NCBI GenBank assembly: GCA_009924885.1
Contig: RFQS01000057.1
Span: forward strand, 1 to 10,608
DNA from: Pseudomonadota bacterium
Lineage (GTDB): Bacteria > Cyanobacteriota > Vampirovibrionia > LMEP-6097
Length of the DNA stretch: 10,608 bases
Reading direction: 5' to 3'
Position numbers and translations under genes: made by a program
Notes under the pieces: generated by a model
The model's database searches: none
Told to the model about the DNA's origin: nothing
Seen by the model: only the letters and a program-made list of their open reading frames with translations
Part shown: in pieces, positions 1 to 6,468 of the stretch
Position numbering within the stretch: position 1 is the first letter of the stretch
How the letters are laid out: each line of letters opens with the position of its first letter

Positions 1-2
1 TA

Positions 3-344
3 GAGCCCAAGAATCAGTTAGCCAAAAAGGCTTTGCTTAAAATCAATAAGGTAAAAAAAACAGCTTCTAATTTTAATCAAAAATGTCTAAAAATTAATCT
101 TGATTATGAAAATAAAAGTACAGAAGCCATTCGCTTCCTGTCTTTTAGATTAGTAGACAGCATGAATAAAGAATACTTTCCTGATGGTGACAGCTTTAAA
201 GGCGGGCAGCTCGCAGAGCTGCCACAGACAGGGAATCTTGATCTCATTTACTGTGTAGATTTTTCTAAAGCTATTTATAATCTTGAGCTTAGGGGCGTGA
301 ATAGTTATGAGTTGTTAGCAACTGAAAGGGTTGTTTTATATTAA
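3..344 (+). CDS. 3' part of a gene, DUF4352-like domain protein (5' end outside window)
   Basis: The frame is open from the left edge to the TAA at 342-344, so this is the C-terminal ~113 residues of a longer protein. A TTG at 33 could be read as a start, but the frame runs unbroken upstream of it and no ribosome site precedes it, so I treat the gene as truncated by the window. The visible part has alternating hydrophobic strands and the pattern N-x-S (NKS) followed by FRLVDSMNKEYFPD, a G-rich turn, LPQTGNLDLIYCVDF and a final LELRG. That spacing resembles the DUF4352/Telokin-like immunoglobulin fold of bacterial lipoproteins, where a 'L.D..G..Y' strand precedes 'G...L.F.V'. This is resemblance only; no catalytic motif is seen and the signal peptide, if any, lies outside. 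It converges with panB, with a 17-nt gap. Confidence 0.6.
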   Translation, partial: EPKNQLAKKALLKINKVKKTASNFNQKCLKINLDYENKSTEAIRFLSFRLVDSMNKEYFPDGDSFKGGQLAELPQTGNLDLIYCVDFSKAIYNLELRGVNSYELLATERVVLY

Positions 345-361
345 GGGCATGTACACGTCCA
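345..361. other. Imperfect palindrome between convergent genes
   Basis: The whole gap between the two convergent stop codons is about 17 nt and contains GGGCATGTACACGTCC, which matches its own reverse complement at 12 of 16 positions. It could fold into a short hairpin in either transcript, but neither side has a T-tract, so I do not call it an intrinsic terminator. Confidence 0.3.
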
Positions 362-1108
362 TTAAGCTAAAATTTGCTCCAGGGCTGGAAATTGAGTAGA
401 CTGAACCTCTGAGACATAGGTTTTAAAAGCGTTTAACATATCCTCATACTGATGAGCATATCTTTTAACGAATTTGGGTTTAAATAAATTAAATCTACCG
501 AGAAGATCGTCTGTGACTAAGACTTGACCTGTAGTATAAGAGCCTGCACCTATACCTATAGTAAAAGGCTTAATCGTATCTGTGATTAATTTAGCGATAG
601 CCTCTGGAACCATCTCTAGCACTAATCCTATAACCCCATTCTCTTCTAAAGTTTTAGCCTCGCTGAGTAAAAGCTCTGCATTTGTTGTTAGTTTATTCTG
701 TGTCGAAAACTTCTCAACACTCTGCGGTGTATAACCGATATGGCCTAAGATCTTGTAGCCAGAGTTTACTAGCTTAGAAATAAGCTCCAAGCTCTCTTGC
801 TCAGCGTTTTCTATTTTTAGAGCATAAACACCAGCTTCAAAAAATTTTAAAGAATCTTCATAAGCTCCATTAACTCCTTTAGATACTGAGACATAAGGTA
901 AATCACCTATTATCTTGGTATTTGGCGCACCTCGCTTCACGGCACGTGTACACATTAACATTTCATCTAAACTAACTTCTTGCGTAGTTTTATAACCAAG
1001 AAATACATTAGCTAAGCTGTCCCCAACGAGGATGTAATCCAGACCAGACTCCTCAAGTGCCCTTGCTGTATTAAAGTCATAAGCAGTAAGCATTGTAAGC
1101 TTGGACAT
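362..1108 (-). CDS. panB: 3-methyl-2-oxobutanoate hydroxymethyltransferase (ketopantoate hydroxymethyltransferase)
   Basis: Cytosolic enzyme of pantothenate/CoA synthesis that transfers a hydroxymethyl group from methylene-tetrahydrofolate to 2-oxoisovalerate, giving ketopantoate. I start it at the ATG at 1108 (MSKLTMLTAYDF, 248 aa), close to the usual 260-280. Family blocks are in order: TAYDF; VGDSL (metal-binding Asp); GDLPY (second Asp); LKIENAEQE (Lys/Glu region); GHIGYTPQSV; LVLEMVPE (catalytic Glu); IGIGAG...TGQVLV.DDLLG; FVKRYA. A 14-codon in-frame extension to an ATG at 1150 exists, but it runs back through a TATAAT box (1116-1121) and into a dispersed repeat, and has no family similarity, so I reject that start. 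It follows pepA on the same strand with 58 nt between pepA stop and ATG. The TATAAT ends 7 nt before the ATG, suggesting a leaderless transcript. No panC or panD is in the window. Confidence 0.95.
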   Translation of the reverse strand: MSKLTMLTAYDFNTARALEESGLDYILVGDSLANVFLGYKTTQEVSLDEMLMCTRAVKRGAPNTKIIGDLPYVSVSKGVNGAYEDSLKFFEAGVYALKIENAEQESLELISKLVNSGYKILGHIGYTPQSVEKFSTQNKLTTNAELLLSEAKTLEENGVIGLVLEMVPEAIAKLITDTIKPFTIGIGAGSYTTGQVLVTDDLLGRFNLFKPKFVKRYAHQYEDMLNAFKTYVSEVQSTQFPALEQILA

Positions 1109-1115
1109 AGAAATA

Positions 1116-1121
1116 ATTATA
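1116..1121 (-). promoter_or_regulatory. -10 box (TATAAT) of panB, leaderless spacing
   Basis: On the minus strand TATAAT is followed by 7 nt (TATTTCT) and then the panB ATG, so transcription would start at or next to the initiator codon. I see no good -35 at 16-18 nt: TTGCCG at 1136-1141 is only 14 nt upstream. No Shine-Dalgarno sequence fits in the gap. Confidence 0.55.
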
Positions 1122-1130
1122 CTAAATTGC

Positions 1131-1168
1131 ACGTTCGGCAATAGTGCCATGAGACTGCTTGCGGGACT
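1131..1168 (-). repeat. Dispersed repeat, partial copy E (right arm only)
   Basis: Minus strand reads AGTCCCGCAAGCAGTCTC followed by ATGGCACTATTGCCGAAC and GTGC. The first block matches the right end of copy A (AGTCCCGCAAC at 5711-5721). The second matches copy D (ATGGCACTATTGCTGAAC at 6413-6430) at 17 of 18 bases. The core of the repeat is absent. It overlaps the TAG stop of pepA and ends just upstream of the panB -10 box. Confidence 0.6.
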
Positions 1169-2708
1169 AAATACTTAAGATGTACCCCAGTAGAGTCCTA
1201 ACAGGAATTCCCGAAGCCCCCTTAGGAGACCAGTCCTGAGCATCCTCAAACCAACAAGGACCAGCTATGTCTATATGTAACCATGAAATCTGTTCTTCTG
1301 AACGAGGTTTTTTACCGATAAACTCTTTAATAAACAGTCCACCGTTCTGAGCACCAGCTTGACCGCCAGAACCAGCATTAATAAGGTCTGCGATGCTAGA
1401 TTTTAATTTCTCTTTATATTCATCATAAAGAGGCAGCTGCCACATACGCTCACCCTGCTCTTCAGCAGAGGCTTTTACTCTTTCAAGTAAAGCTTGATCA
1501 TTAGTCATTAAGCCTGCACACACATTCCCCAATGCCGTAATACAAGCACCTGTCAGCGTTGCGATATCTATAATCTCATCTGGATTTTTAGTTGACACAT
1601 AAGCGACGGCGTCAGCTAAGGTTAACCTACCTTCTGCATCAGTGTTATTAACTTCGATAGTTTTACCATTCATCGCAGTGATCACATCACCTGGTCTATA
1701 GGCTTTGCCGCTAGGCATGTTTTCAGTAGCTGCAATAATGCCAGTAACCTGTACACCTGCTGGTTGAAGCTGAGAAATAGCAGTCATCACAGCTATAGTC
1801 GCTGCGGCACCAGACATATCTTCTTTCATCATTTCCATAGCTTTAGCGGGTTTAAGACTTAGTCCACCACTGTCGAAAGTCACTCCCTTACCTACTATCG
1901 CGATATGTTTTTTAATTTTCCCTTTAGGGACATAGCTTATCTCTATAAATTTAGGTGGCTCATCCGAACCAAGAGAGACCGCTAGGTAAGAACCCATTTT
2001 AAGCTTCTCGCAGTCAGCCTTTTCCAATACTTTAACTGTTAGGTTCTCTGCTTTAATCTTTTTAGCCTCTTTCGCTAAATAGCTAGGAGTCACTACACAA
2101 GCTGGTTCCCAAACTAAGTCTCTAGCTTTATTCGTCGCATTTGCGATTATTTCTGCTTTGGAAATCAGTTCTTTTTCTTTAGCTGAAGCCGTTTCAGAAA
2201 GAATAAGTACTTCTTCTAATTCTTTTTTATCTTTTTTGGGCTCAGTTTTATACTTCGTAAATTCATAATCGACAAGTATAGCTGTCTCCACAAGTAGAGC
2301 TAAATCTTTAACAGCCTTTATAGCAAAGCTTTTCAGTTTTTCTGCTTTAACTTTACGCACTAATGAAGCGATAGCTTTACGCTCATTCTTTTTATTGAAA
2401 TCTTTTTCTTCACCAAGTCCTACTAAAATGATTTTTTTAGTATTCTGCATATCAAGATTAAATCTTTCTGCTGAATTGAGTTTTATAACTAAAGTCTCAC
2501 CTGCTTTAAATTCAAATTCTTCTTCTCTGATTGAATCTGCAAGGTAGCCGTTTAACCTTTTATCAACACAGGTAAAAAGACTTGAAAGGCTAGGTTTTTT
2601 CTTATCCTGCTCAAACTCAGTAATTATAAGAGACTCTGCTGTAAAAGCAGATTTTTTTAAACTACCTAAAGACTTTTCTAAGTCTAACTTCTTAAGCGTA
2701 AATTTCAT
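1167..2708 (-). CDS. pepA: Cytosol (leucyl) aminopeptidase, M17 family
   Basis: Di-metal exopeptidase that removes N-terminal residues from peptides in the cytosol, normally as a hexamer. At 513 aa it has the usual length: a variable N-terminal domain (about 1-190) and the M17 catalytic domain (about 190-510). Catalytic and metal residues sit where expected: GKGVTFDSGG (K274, D279), K286, D297 in KEDMSG, and NNTDAEGRL (D357, E359, R361). These correspond to K270, D275, K282, D293, D352, E354 and R356 of E. coli PepA. The GGLFIKEF and HIDIAGP segments close the domain. The first ~180 residues are unusually rich in Lys and Glu. It lies 34 nt downstream of the glycosyltransferase gene with its own TATAAT (2718-2723) 9 nt before the ATG. 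Its TAG stop is overlapped by repeat copy E. Confidence 0.96.
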   Translation of the reverse strand: MKFTLKKLDLEKSLGSLKKSAFTAESLIITEFEQDKKKPSLSSLFTCVDKRLNGYLADSIREEEFEFKAGETLVIKLNSAERFNLDMQNTKKIILVGLGEEKDFNKKNERKAIASLVRKVKAEKLKSFAIKAVKDLALLVETAILVDYEFTKYKTEPKKDKKELEEVLILSETASAKEKELISKAEIIANATNKARDLVWEPACVVTPSYLAKEAKKIKAENLTVKVLEKADCEKLKMGSYLAVSLGSDEPPKFIEISYVPKGKIKKHIAIVGKGVTFDSGGLSLKPAKAMEMMKEDMSGAAATIAVMTAISQLQPAGVQVTGIIAATENMPSGKAYRPGDVITAMNGKTIEVNNTDAEGRLTLADAVAYVSTKNPDEIIDIATLTGACITALGNVCAGLMTNDQALLERVKASAEEQGERMWQLPLYDEYKEKLKSSIADLINAGSGGQAGAQNGGLFIKEFIGKKPRSEEQISWLHIDIAGPCWFEDAQDWSPKGASGIPVRTLLGYILSI

Positions 2709-2717
2709 ATATCTCGT

Positions 2718-2723
2718 ATTATA
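2718..2723 (-). promoter_or_regulatory. -10 box (TATAAT) of pepA, leaderless or near-leaderless
   Basis: Perfect TATAAT on the minus strand, 9 nt (ACGAGATAT) before the pepA ATG. It sits in the 34-nt gap after the glycosyltransferase stop. The sequence 17 nt upstream (ATGAAA) is a poor -35. There is no Shine-Dalgarno motif before the ATG. Confidence 0.55.
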
Positions 2724-2742
2724 AACTGCTTTTCAGCATTTT

Positions 2743-3510
2743 TCATTTATGCAAGAAGCTTTTTAATAATAGAAGTAGAAAATTTTTTGAATTACTGACA
2801 AAACGCCTAAGCCTTTTGGGTTCTTGAAGAATTCGAAAGAACCATTCTAATTTTAATTTAATAAAAAGTTTTGGTGCTCTGCTTAGCTTTCCTGCAAATA
2901 TATCAAAGCTGCCACCTACGCCGATCATCACAGTATTTTTAAAGAGAGGTCTATATTTAGTAATTAACAATTCTTGTACTGGAGAACCTAATGCTACTAA
3001 TAATAATTCAGGATTGAAATTAACTATTCTCTTAATGACACTTTCTTCCTGATTTTTTTCATAAAAACCATGTTCAAAGAGAAGTTCTTTACTGGAATTT
3101 AAATCAAAGACCCCAGCCTCACTGTTAAGAGACTTAGAACCATACTTAATGGTTAATAAATTTCTTAAAGAATCACTGACCGCCTTTTCTGCGCCAAGAA
3201 AAGCTATACGTGAATAATTATCAATCAGCTTCTCTGCTAGATCTATTCCAGCTATTTTTTTGATTTTCTGCTTTGCAAGAATTCTTGCAAATAAACAAAT
3301 ACTCTCACCGTCTGGAATTAAGAATTCAGCATCAGTAAGAATTTTTTTAAATTCTGGCATCTTCTCTGCAAGATTCAGGTGTTCCATGTTTAGGGTAATT
3401 ATGTGAATATTAGAATCATTCTGAACAGTGCCTTCTATAGTCGTTCTAAAATCAGCATCCATGCTACCAAAATCACTGACAAGGTAATCTAATATTTTTA
3501 TTTTATGCAT
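2743..3510 (-). CDS. WecG/TagA/CpsF family glycosyltransferase (GT26)
   Basis: Transfers an N-acetylmannosamine-type sugar from UDP onto a lipid-linked sugar at the cytoplasmic membrane face. Characterised relatives are TagA (wall teichoic acid linkage unit) and WecG (enterobacterial common antigen); the product here is unknown. The 255 aa match the family length. Motifs in order: ITLNMEHLNLA (about 38-48), LIPDGES (64-70, with D67 at the position of the catalytic Asp in TagA), RIAFLGAEKAV, LLLVALGSPVQE, and the hallmark IGVGGSFDIFAGKLSRAP followed by EWFFRILQEPKRLRRF. The C-terminus is basic and hydrophobic (FLLLLLKSF), consistent with peripheral membrane attachment. Its ATG directly abuts the TAA of the protease gene (TAAATG), so the two are almost certainly co-transcribed. 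No other polysaccharide genes are adjacent, so the glycan cannot be named. Confidence 0.92.
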   Translation of the reverse strand: MHKIKILDYLVSDFGSMDADFRTTIEGTVQNDSNIHIITLNMEHLNLAEKMPEFKKILTDAEFLIPDGESICLFARILAKQKIKKIAGIDLAEKLIDNYSRIAFLGAEKAVSDSLRNLLTIKYGSKSLNSEAGVFDLNSSKELLFEHGFYEKNQEESVIKRIVNFNPELLLVALGSPVQELLITKYRPLFKNTVMIGVGGSFDIFAGKLSRAPKLFIKLKLEWFFRILQEPKRLRRFVSNSKNFLLLLLKSFLHK

Positions 3511-5058
3511 TTAAAAGACTCTGAGGATTTTATTCGCCACAATGTCGCCAGATAGTATGTCTTCTCCTTGAATCGGAATGCTGAATGTACCAGATAGCTC
3601 GTTTCCTAATATTCGTATAAATTTATTTAAAGAGCTGTATTTCACCTTAATAATTTTAGTAGTTTCATTAGATCTTATTCTTACAGGGTTTTCGGAGAAG
3701 CTAATTAGGTTACCATAATCTGTAGAAAGATTGATGTAACGTGAACCTGAGCCGATTTTATCGATTCTTAGATTTATAGACTGTGCTTTACCTTCGGTAA
3801 GAAATATAACTTGATTAATAGCCTTACCACTTAACTCAAAATTAGCGGGTTCACTCTCACCTAAATTGATTTGTATATTATTAATGTTTTCCCCAGCGAC
3901 AACATCTATTTTAAAAGCTTGGCTTAAAGCTGAATTTAAATCTATATCCTGTAAAACATCCTCACTGCCATTATAGAAAGATTTAGGAATGGAGCTTGGA
4001 TTATCTGGTGGGTTATGCAGACCAACTGATGAACCTGAAGTGAAATCTGCTGCGATAGGCTCCACTTTTATTACGTAAGAACCAGGGCTTAGGTAAGGAA
4101 GCACGAAATTTCCCTGCCCTAGACCATCTACGTCGCTTGCAGATGTAACCATTTGCTGAAGAGGATTATTGATATTGTAAGCTATTATATTTGCTCCTAG
4201 TACAGCTTGGTTACCATTAATCAATCTGCCAGTAATAGTTCCAGAATTATTAACTATCTGATTTTTTGGATAAGCGATGTTTATTGAAGATATATCATCT
4301 CTTTGGAGATTTAATGTGGGATTGGCACTGATAGGGAACATAATGGGGAATGTATTTAGATTTAAATCGGGAGAACTTTCCCCAAGTGCAAATTTTTCAT
4401 ACTCGTCTATTTGTCCACCTTGACTGTGATCTAATCCGACCATATGTGCAAATTCGTGTAATATAGTGGATTTAAACTCATTTAACAGTGTATTTAGATC
4501 TACAACATCTGGGCGATTACTAAGTTTATAAAGATAGCCATTAATGAGAGACTGTGATTCGACTATGCCCGTAATTTGATTATTTTGCACACTGAAAAAT
4601 CTAGCTGTAGCAAAGCCAAGGATATCATTCTCTGAGCCTGCTCCCAGTATGTCAATCAGTATTTTCCCTGAATCATCGAAGATAATAGGACTGTAGCCAA
4701 GGGGACCATCTGAAAAAAGTATAGAGTTGTAATTAGTTTCATCTACGTCAGAGGATATTAATCCATCACCATCTAGGCTGAAATCTAAACTAGATACGTT
4801 TTCCCAAGTATTCAGAACTTGATTTACACTATTCTGTAAAGTAGCACTGTCGAGATTTCCTAAAACGCCTCTATCTACCCTGTACTTTACTGTTGCAGTA
4901 CCATTGTTAATTCTATAAGTAGGGAAAAATAATTTATTTGATGAACAGTCCTCTGGAACCAAATTTTGATCCAAGCAGACACCGAGCAAACCAGCAGCTT
5001 TAACAGGGTTAACCATGAAAAGACTGATACTAAGGAAGCTAATGATTAAAAGGTGCAT
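3511..5058 (-). CDS. Secreted matrixin-like (metzincin, M10-type) zinc metalloprotease
   Basis: 515 aa. The N-terminus (MHLLIISFLSISLFMVNP, then VKAAG) is a Sec signal peptide, cleaved probably after KA at about residue 21. The zinc site is the full metzincin signature HExxHxxGxxH: H201-E202-x2-H205-x5-H211 in HEFAHMVGLDH. A Met-turn candidate follows (FPIMFP, M240), then the matrixin-like LQRDDISSINIAYP (251-264). Residues about 272-340 (SGTITGRLI...LPYLSPGSYVIKVEP) look like a carboxypeptidase-regulatory-type beta-sandwich. The remaining ~170 residues are beta-rich with no motif I recognise. C28 and C38 near the mature N-terminus could form a disulfide. No cysteine-switch prodomain is visible, so its activation is unclear. 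It heads the unit with the glycosyltransferase; TATAAT at 5074-5079 is 15 nt before the ATG and there is no Shine-Dalgarno site. Target unknown. Confidence 0.88.
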   Translation of the reverse strand: MHLLIISFLSISLFMVNPVKAAGLLGVCLDQNLVPEDCSSNKLFFPTYRINNGTATVKYRVDRGVLGNLDSATLQNSVNQVLNTWENVSSLDFSLDGDGLISSDVDETNYNSILFSDGPLGYSPIIFDDSGKILIDILGAGSENDILGFATARFFSVQNNQITGIVESQSLINGYLYKLSNRPDVVDLNTLLNEFKSTILHEFAHMVGLDHSQGGQIDEYEKFALGESSPDLNLNTFPIMFPISANPTLNLQRDDISSINIAYPKNQIVNNSGTITGRLINGNQAVLGANIIAYNINNPLQQMVTSASDVDGLGQGNFVLPYLSPGSYVIKVEPIAADFTSGSSVGLHNPPDNPSSIPKSFYNGSEDVLQDIDLNSALSQAFKIDVVAGENINNIQINLGESEPANFELSGKAINQVIFLTEGKAQSINLRIDKIGSGSRYINLSTDYGNLISFSENPVRIRSNETTKIIKVKYSSLNKFIRILGNELSGTFSIPIQGEDILSGDIVANKILRVF

Positions 5059-5073
5059 GAGTGTTTAGTGGTC

Positions 5074-5079
5074 ATTATA
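5074..5079 (-). promoter_or_regulatory. -10 box (TATAAT) for the protease-glycosyltransferase unit
   Basis: TATAAT on the minus strand, 15 nt upstream of the protease ATG, in the 107-bp divergent region shared with rplS. The predicted leader would be only about 8 nt and contains no Shine-Dalgarno motif. Confidence 0.5.
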
Positions 5080-5118
5080 AAATTATTATTTATCTTTAGC
5101 ATATGCATTATTTTTATT

Positions 5119-5161
5119 TTGCAAAAATCCCTGAAAAATATTATAATTGTTAATTCGAGGA
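5119..5161 (+). promoter_or_regulatory. rplS promoter (TTGCAA-17-TATAAT) and Shine-Dalgarno
   Basis: TTGCAA at 5119-5124 and TATAAT at 5142-5147 are exactly 17 bp apart, the sigma-70 optimum. Transcription would start near 5154, and GAGGA at 5157-5161 lies 4 nt before the ATG at 5166. This is the one gene in the window with a complete -35, -10 and ribosome site, which fits a highly expressed ribosomal protein. Confidence 0.75.
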
Positions 5162-5165
5162 AATT

Positions 5166-5579
5166 ATGAACCAGCTTATTAAAGATATAGAATCTAAGCA
5201 CCTTAAAGCGGAGCCACCTGTAATTAGAGTAGGAGATACTGTTAAGGTAGAAACGATTATTCAAGAAGCAAGTGGTAAAGAGCGCTCCCAGCATTTTGAA
5301 GGCTTGATCATAGCCAGAGCTGGTACTGGAGTTAATGAAACTTTCAGAGTAAGAAGAATATTTCAAGGTATCGGTATAGAAAGAACTTTCTTGGTTCACT
5401 CACCGAAAATCAGAGCAGTTAAAATTATCAGAAGTGGTAGAACTAGAAGAGCTAAGCTTTATTTCCTTTTATTGTTTCTGCTTGTTTTGTTTGGGCTAGC
5501 TCAGAAAAAATCGGCAGGCCTTTCAGAAAAAATCCTACAGATACAAAAACAAGTAATGATAGATAAAATTATAATTTGA
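5166..5579 (+). CDS. rplS: 50S ribosomal protein L19 with abnormal C-terminus
   Basis: Large-subunit protein at the 30S-50S interface. Residues 1-101 are a normal L19: VGDTVKV, GKERSQHFEG, GTGVNETFRVRRI, GIGIERTFLVHSP and RRAKLYFL. L19 proteins then end within about 15-20 residues in a basic R..GKAARIKE-type tail. Here KLYFL is instead followed by LLFLLVLFGLAQKK and about 22 more residues, giving 137 aa rather than the usual ~115. The change coincides with the left arm of a 104-bp inverted repeat starting at 5458, inside codon 98. The tail is therefore the antisense reading of the isomerase's membrane/linker region, not an L19 sequence. A hydrophobic tail on a ribosomal protein is unlikely to be functional. 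The TGA at 5577-5579 abuts the next ATG. The promoter and Shine-Dalgarno site are strong. Confidence 0.93.
   Translation: MNQLIKDIESKHLKAEPPVIRVGDTVKVETIIQEASGKERSQHFEGLIIARAGTGVNETFRVRRIFQGIGIERTFLVHSPKIRAVKIIRSGRTRRAKLYFLLLFLLVLFGLAQKKSAGLSEKILQIQKQVMIDKIII
5458..5561 (+). repeat. Long inverted repeat, left arm (104 bp)
   Basis: Reverse complement of 5761-5864, with base i pairing with base 11322-i. The first 99 positions (5458-5556 with 5766-5864) match perfectly. Position 5557 is the only mismatch and 5558-5561 pair again. The arm begins inside rplS codon 98 and ends before the rplS stop. Confidence 0.95.
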
Positions 5580-6413
5580 ATGAAAAAACAGACTGAAAAG
5601 AAAAAAGGCACTGCTGCTGGGCGTGCAAGTTCAAGGCTGAAGAGGACGAATGACCGCAGTGTACTGCGAGTACATGAGGATCATGAGGGCGATGAAAACG
5701 CAGAAATTGGAGTCCCGCAACAATGTCCAAAAACTTCTAGGCGTTTATTGGTATTTTTGGTATCTTTACTTGTTTTTGTATCTGTAGGATTTTTTCTGAA
5801 AGGCCTGCCGATTTTTTCTGAGCTAGCCCAAACAAAACAAGCAGAAACAATAAAAGGAAATAAACAGGAATTAGAAGTTAAAAAAGAAGAAAAAAACATT
5901 GATGCTAAAGATACAGCAGTTCTAAAGACTACTAAAGGTGATATTAAAATTAAACTATTTCTTAAAGAAGCTCCTATCACGGCTGGAAACTTTAAAGATC
6001 TTGTATCGAGAGGTTTTTATAATGGTGTAGTATTTCATAGAATAATTCCAGGTTTCGTGGTTCAGGGTGGTTGCCCACTTGGTACTGGTACTGGAAATTT
6101 TGTAGATCCAGAGACTAATAAAACTCGCTATGTGCCGATGGAGCAGACTAAATTTAAGCACGATAAGGCTGGAAGAGTAGCGATGGCTAGGACTTCTAAT
6201 CCAGATAGTGCTAGCAGTCAGTTCTTTATCGATTTAGCTCCTTTGCCTAGCTTGAATCCAGGTGGTGTAGATCCTTATGGTTATGCGATATTTGGTGAAG
6301 TTATCGAAGGAATGGATGTAGTTAATAAAATAGTTAAAGAGAATGTTCCGTCTTTCCCTGGTGATGATGGTGCGAGTAATCCAGTCAAAATCACTTCTGC
6401 TGAGATGATCTAA
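5580..6413 (+). CDS. Membrane-anchored cyclophilin-type peptidyl-prolyl cis-trans isomerase
   Basis: Catalyses cis-trans isomerisation of Xaa-Pro bonds. The ORF has a Lys-rich N-terminus, a low-complexity segment (about 10-48) made by repeat copy A, one membrane helix at about 54-78 (RRLLVFLVSLLVFVSVGFFL), a charged linker, and a cyclophilin domain at 113-277. The domain has the active-site motifs FHRIIPGFVVQGG (F152, H153, R154, Q162), SSQFFI (F215-F216) and YAIFGEVIEGMDVV. The helix would place the domain outside the cytoplasmic membrane. The true start is uncertain: the ATG at 5580 abuts the rplS stop, has no Shine-Dalgarno site, and lies between the arms of the inverted repeat. A TTG at 5748, just before the helix, is an alternative that would leave repeat A intergenic. 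The catalytic domain itself looks intact. The TAA overlaps repeat copy D. Confidence 0.88.
   Translation: MKKQTEKKKGTAAGRASSRLKRTNDRSVLRVHEDHEGDENAEIGVPQQCPKTSRRLLVFLVSLLVFVSVGFFLKGLPIFSELAQTKQAETIKGNKQELEVKKEEKNIDAKDTAVLKTTKGDIKIKLFLKEAPITAGNFKDLVSRGFYNGVVFHRIIPGFVVQGGCPLGTGTGNFVDPETNKTRYVPMEQTKFKHDKAGRVAMARTSNPDSASSQFFIDLAPLPSLNPGGVDPYGYAIFGEVIEGMDVVNKIVKENVPSFPGDDGASNPVKITSAEMI
5607..5721 (+). repeat. Dispersed repeat copy A (longest), inside the isomerase ORF
   Basis: Contains CAAGTTCAAGGCTGA (5626-5640), shared with copy B, and the core GATGAAAACGCAGAAATTGG (5691-5710). Between them is an insertion of about 45 nt relative to B, holding the small hairpin GTAC-TGCGA-GTAC. Its ends, GGCACTGCTGCTGGG and CCCGCAACAATGTCC, are imperfectly complementary. 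It is open in the isomerase frame as residues about 10-48. Confidence 0.65.
5761..5864 (-). repeat. Long inverted repeat, right arm (104 bp)
   Basis: Partner of 5458-5561, separated by a 199-nt spacer that holds the end of rplS, the annotated isomerase ATG and repeat copy A. This arm encodes the hydrophobic helix and start of the linker of the isomerase in sense, so it is probably the original and the left arm the copy. Confidence 0.95.
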
Positions 6414-6454
6414 TGGCACTATTGCTGAACTTCAATTTCTGCGTTTTTGTCATC
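6413..6454 (-). repeat. Dispersed repeat, partial copy D (core plus right arm)
   Basis: On the minus strand it reads GATGACAAAAACGCAGAAAT, then TGAAGTTCAGCAATAGTGCC and AT. The core matches copies A and B; the end matches copy E. It starts on the last base of the isomerase stop and ends against the ribE -10 box. The left arm is missing. Confidence 0.65.
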
Positions 6455-6460
6455 TATAAT
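6455..6460 (+). promoter_or_regulatory. -10 box (TATAAT) of ribE, leaderless spacing
   Basis: Perfect TATAAT followed by 8 nt (AAAGACTT) and the ribE ATG. No convincing -35 lies 16-18 nt upstream, and there is no Shine-Dalgarno sequence. Confidence 0.6.
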
Positions 6461-6468
6461 AAAGACTT

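Noticed and set aside
1108..1150. N-terminal extension of panB
   Set aside because: Contains the promoter box and part of a dispersed repeat, with no PanB similarity.
5046..5399. Minus-strand 117-codon ORF opposite rplS
   Set aside because: It lies wholly over the rplS coding region and the divergent promoter, has no domain, and its composition is that of an antisense shadow.
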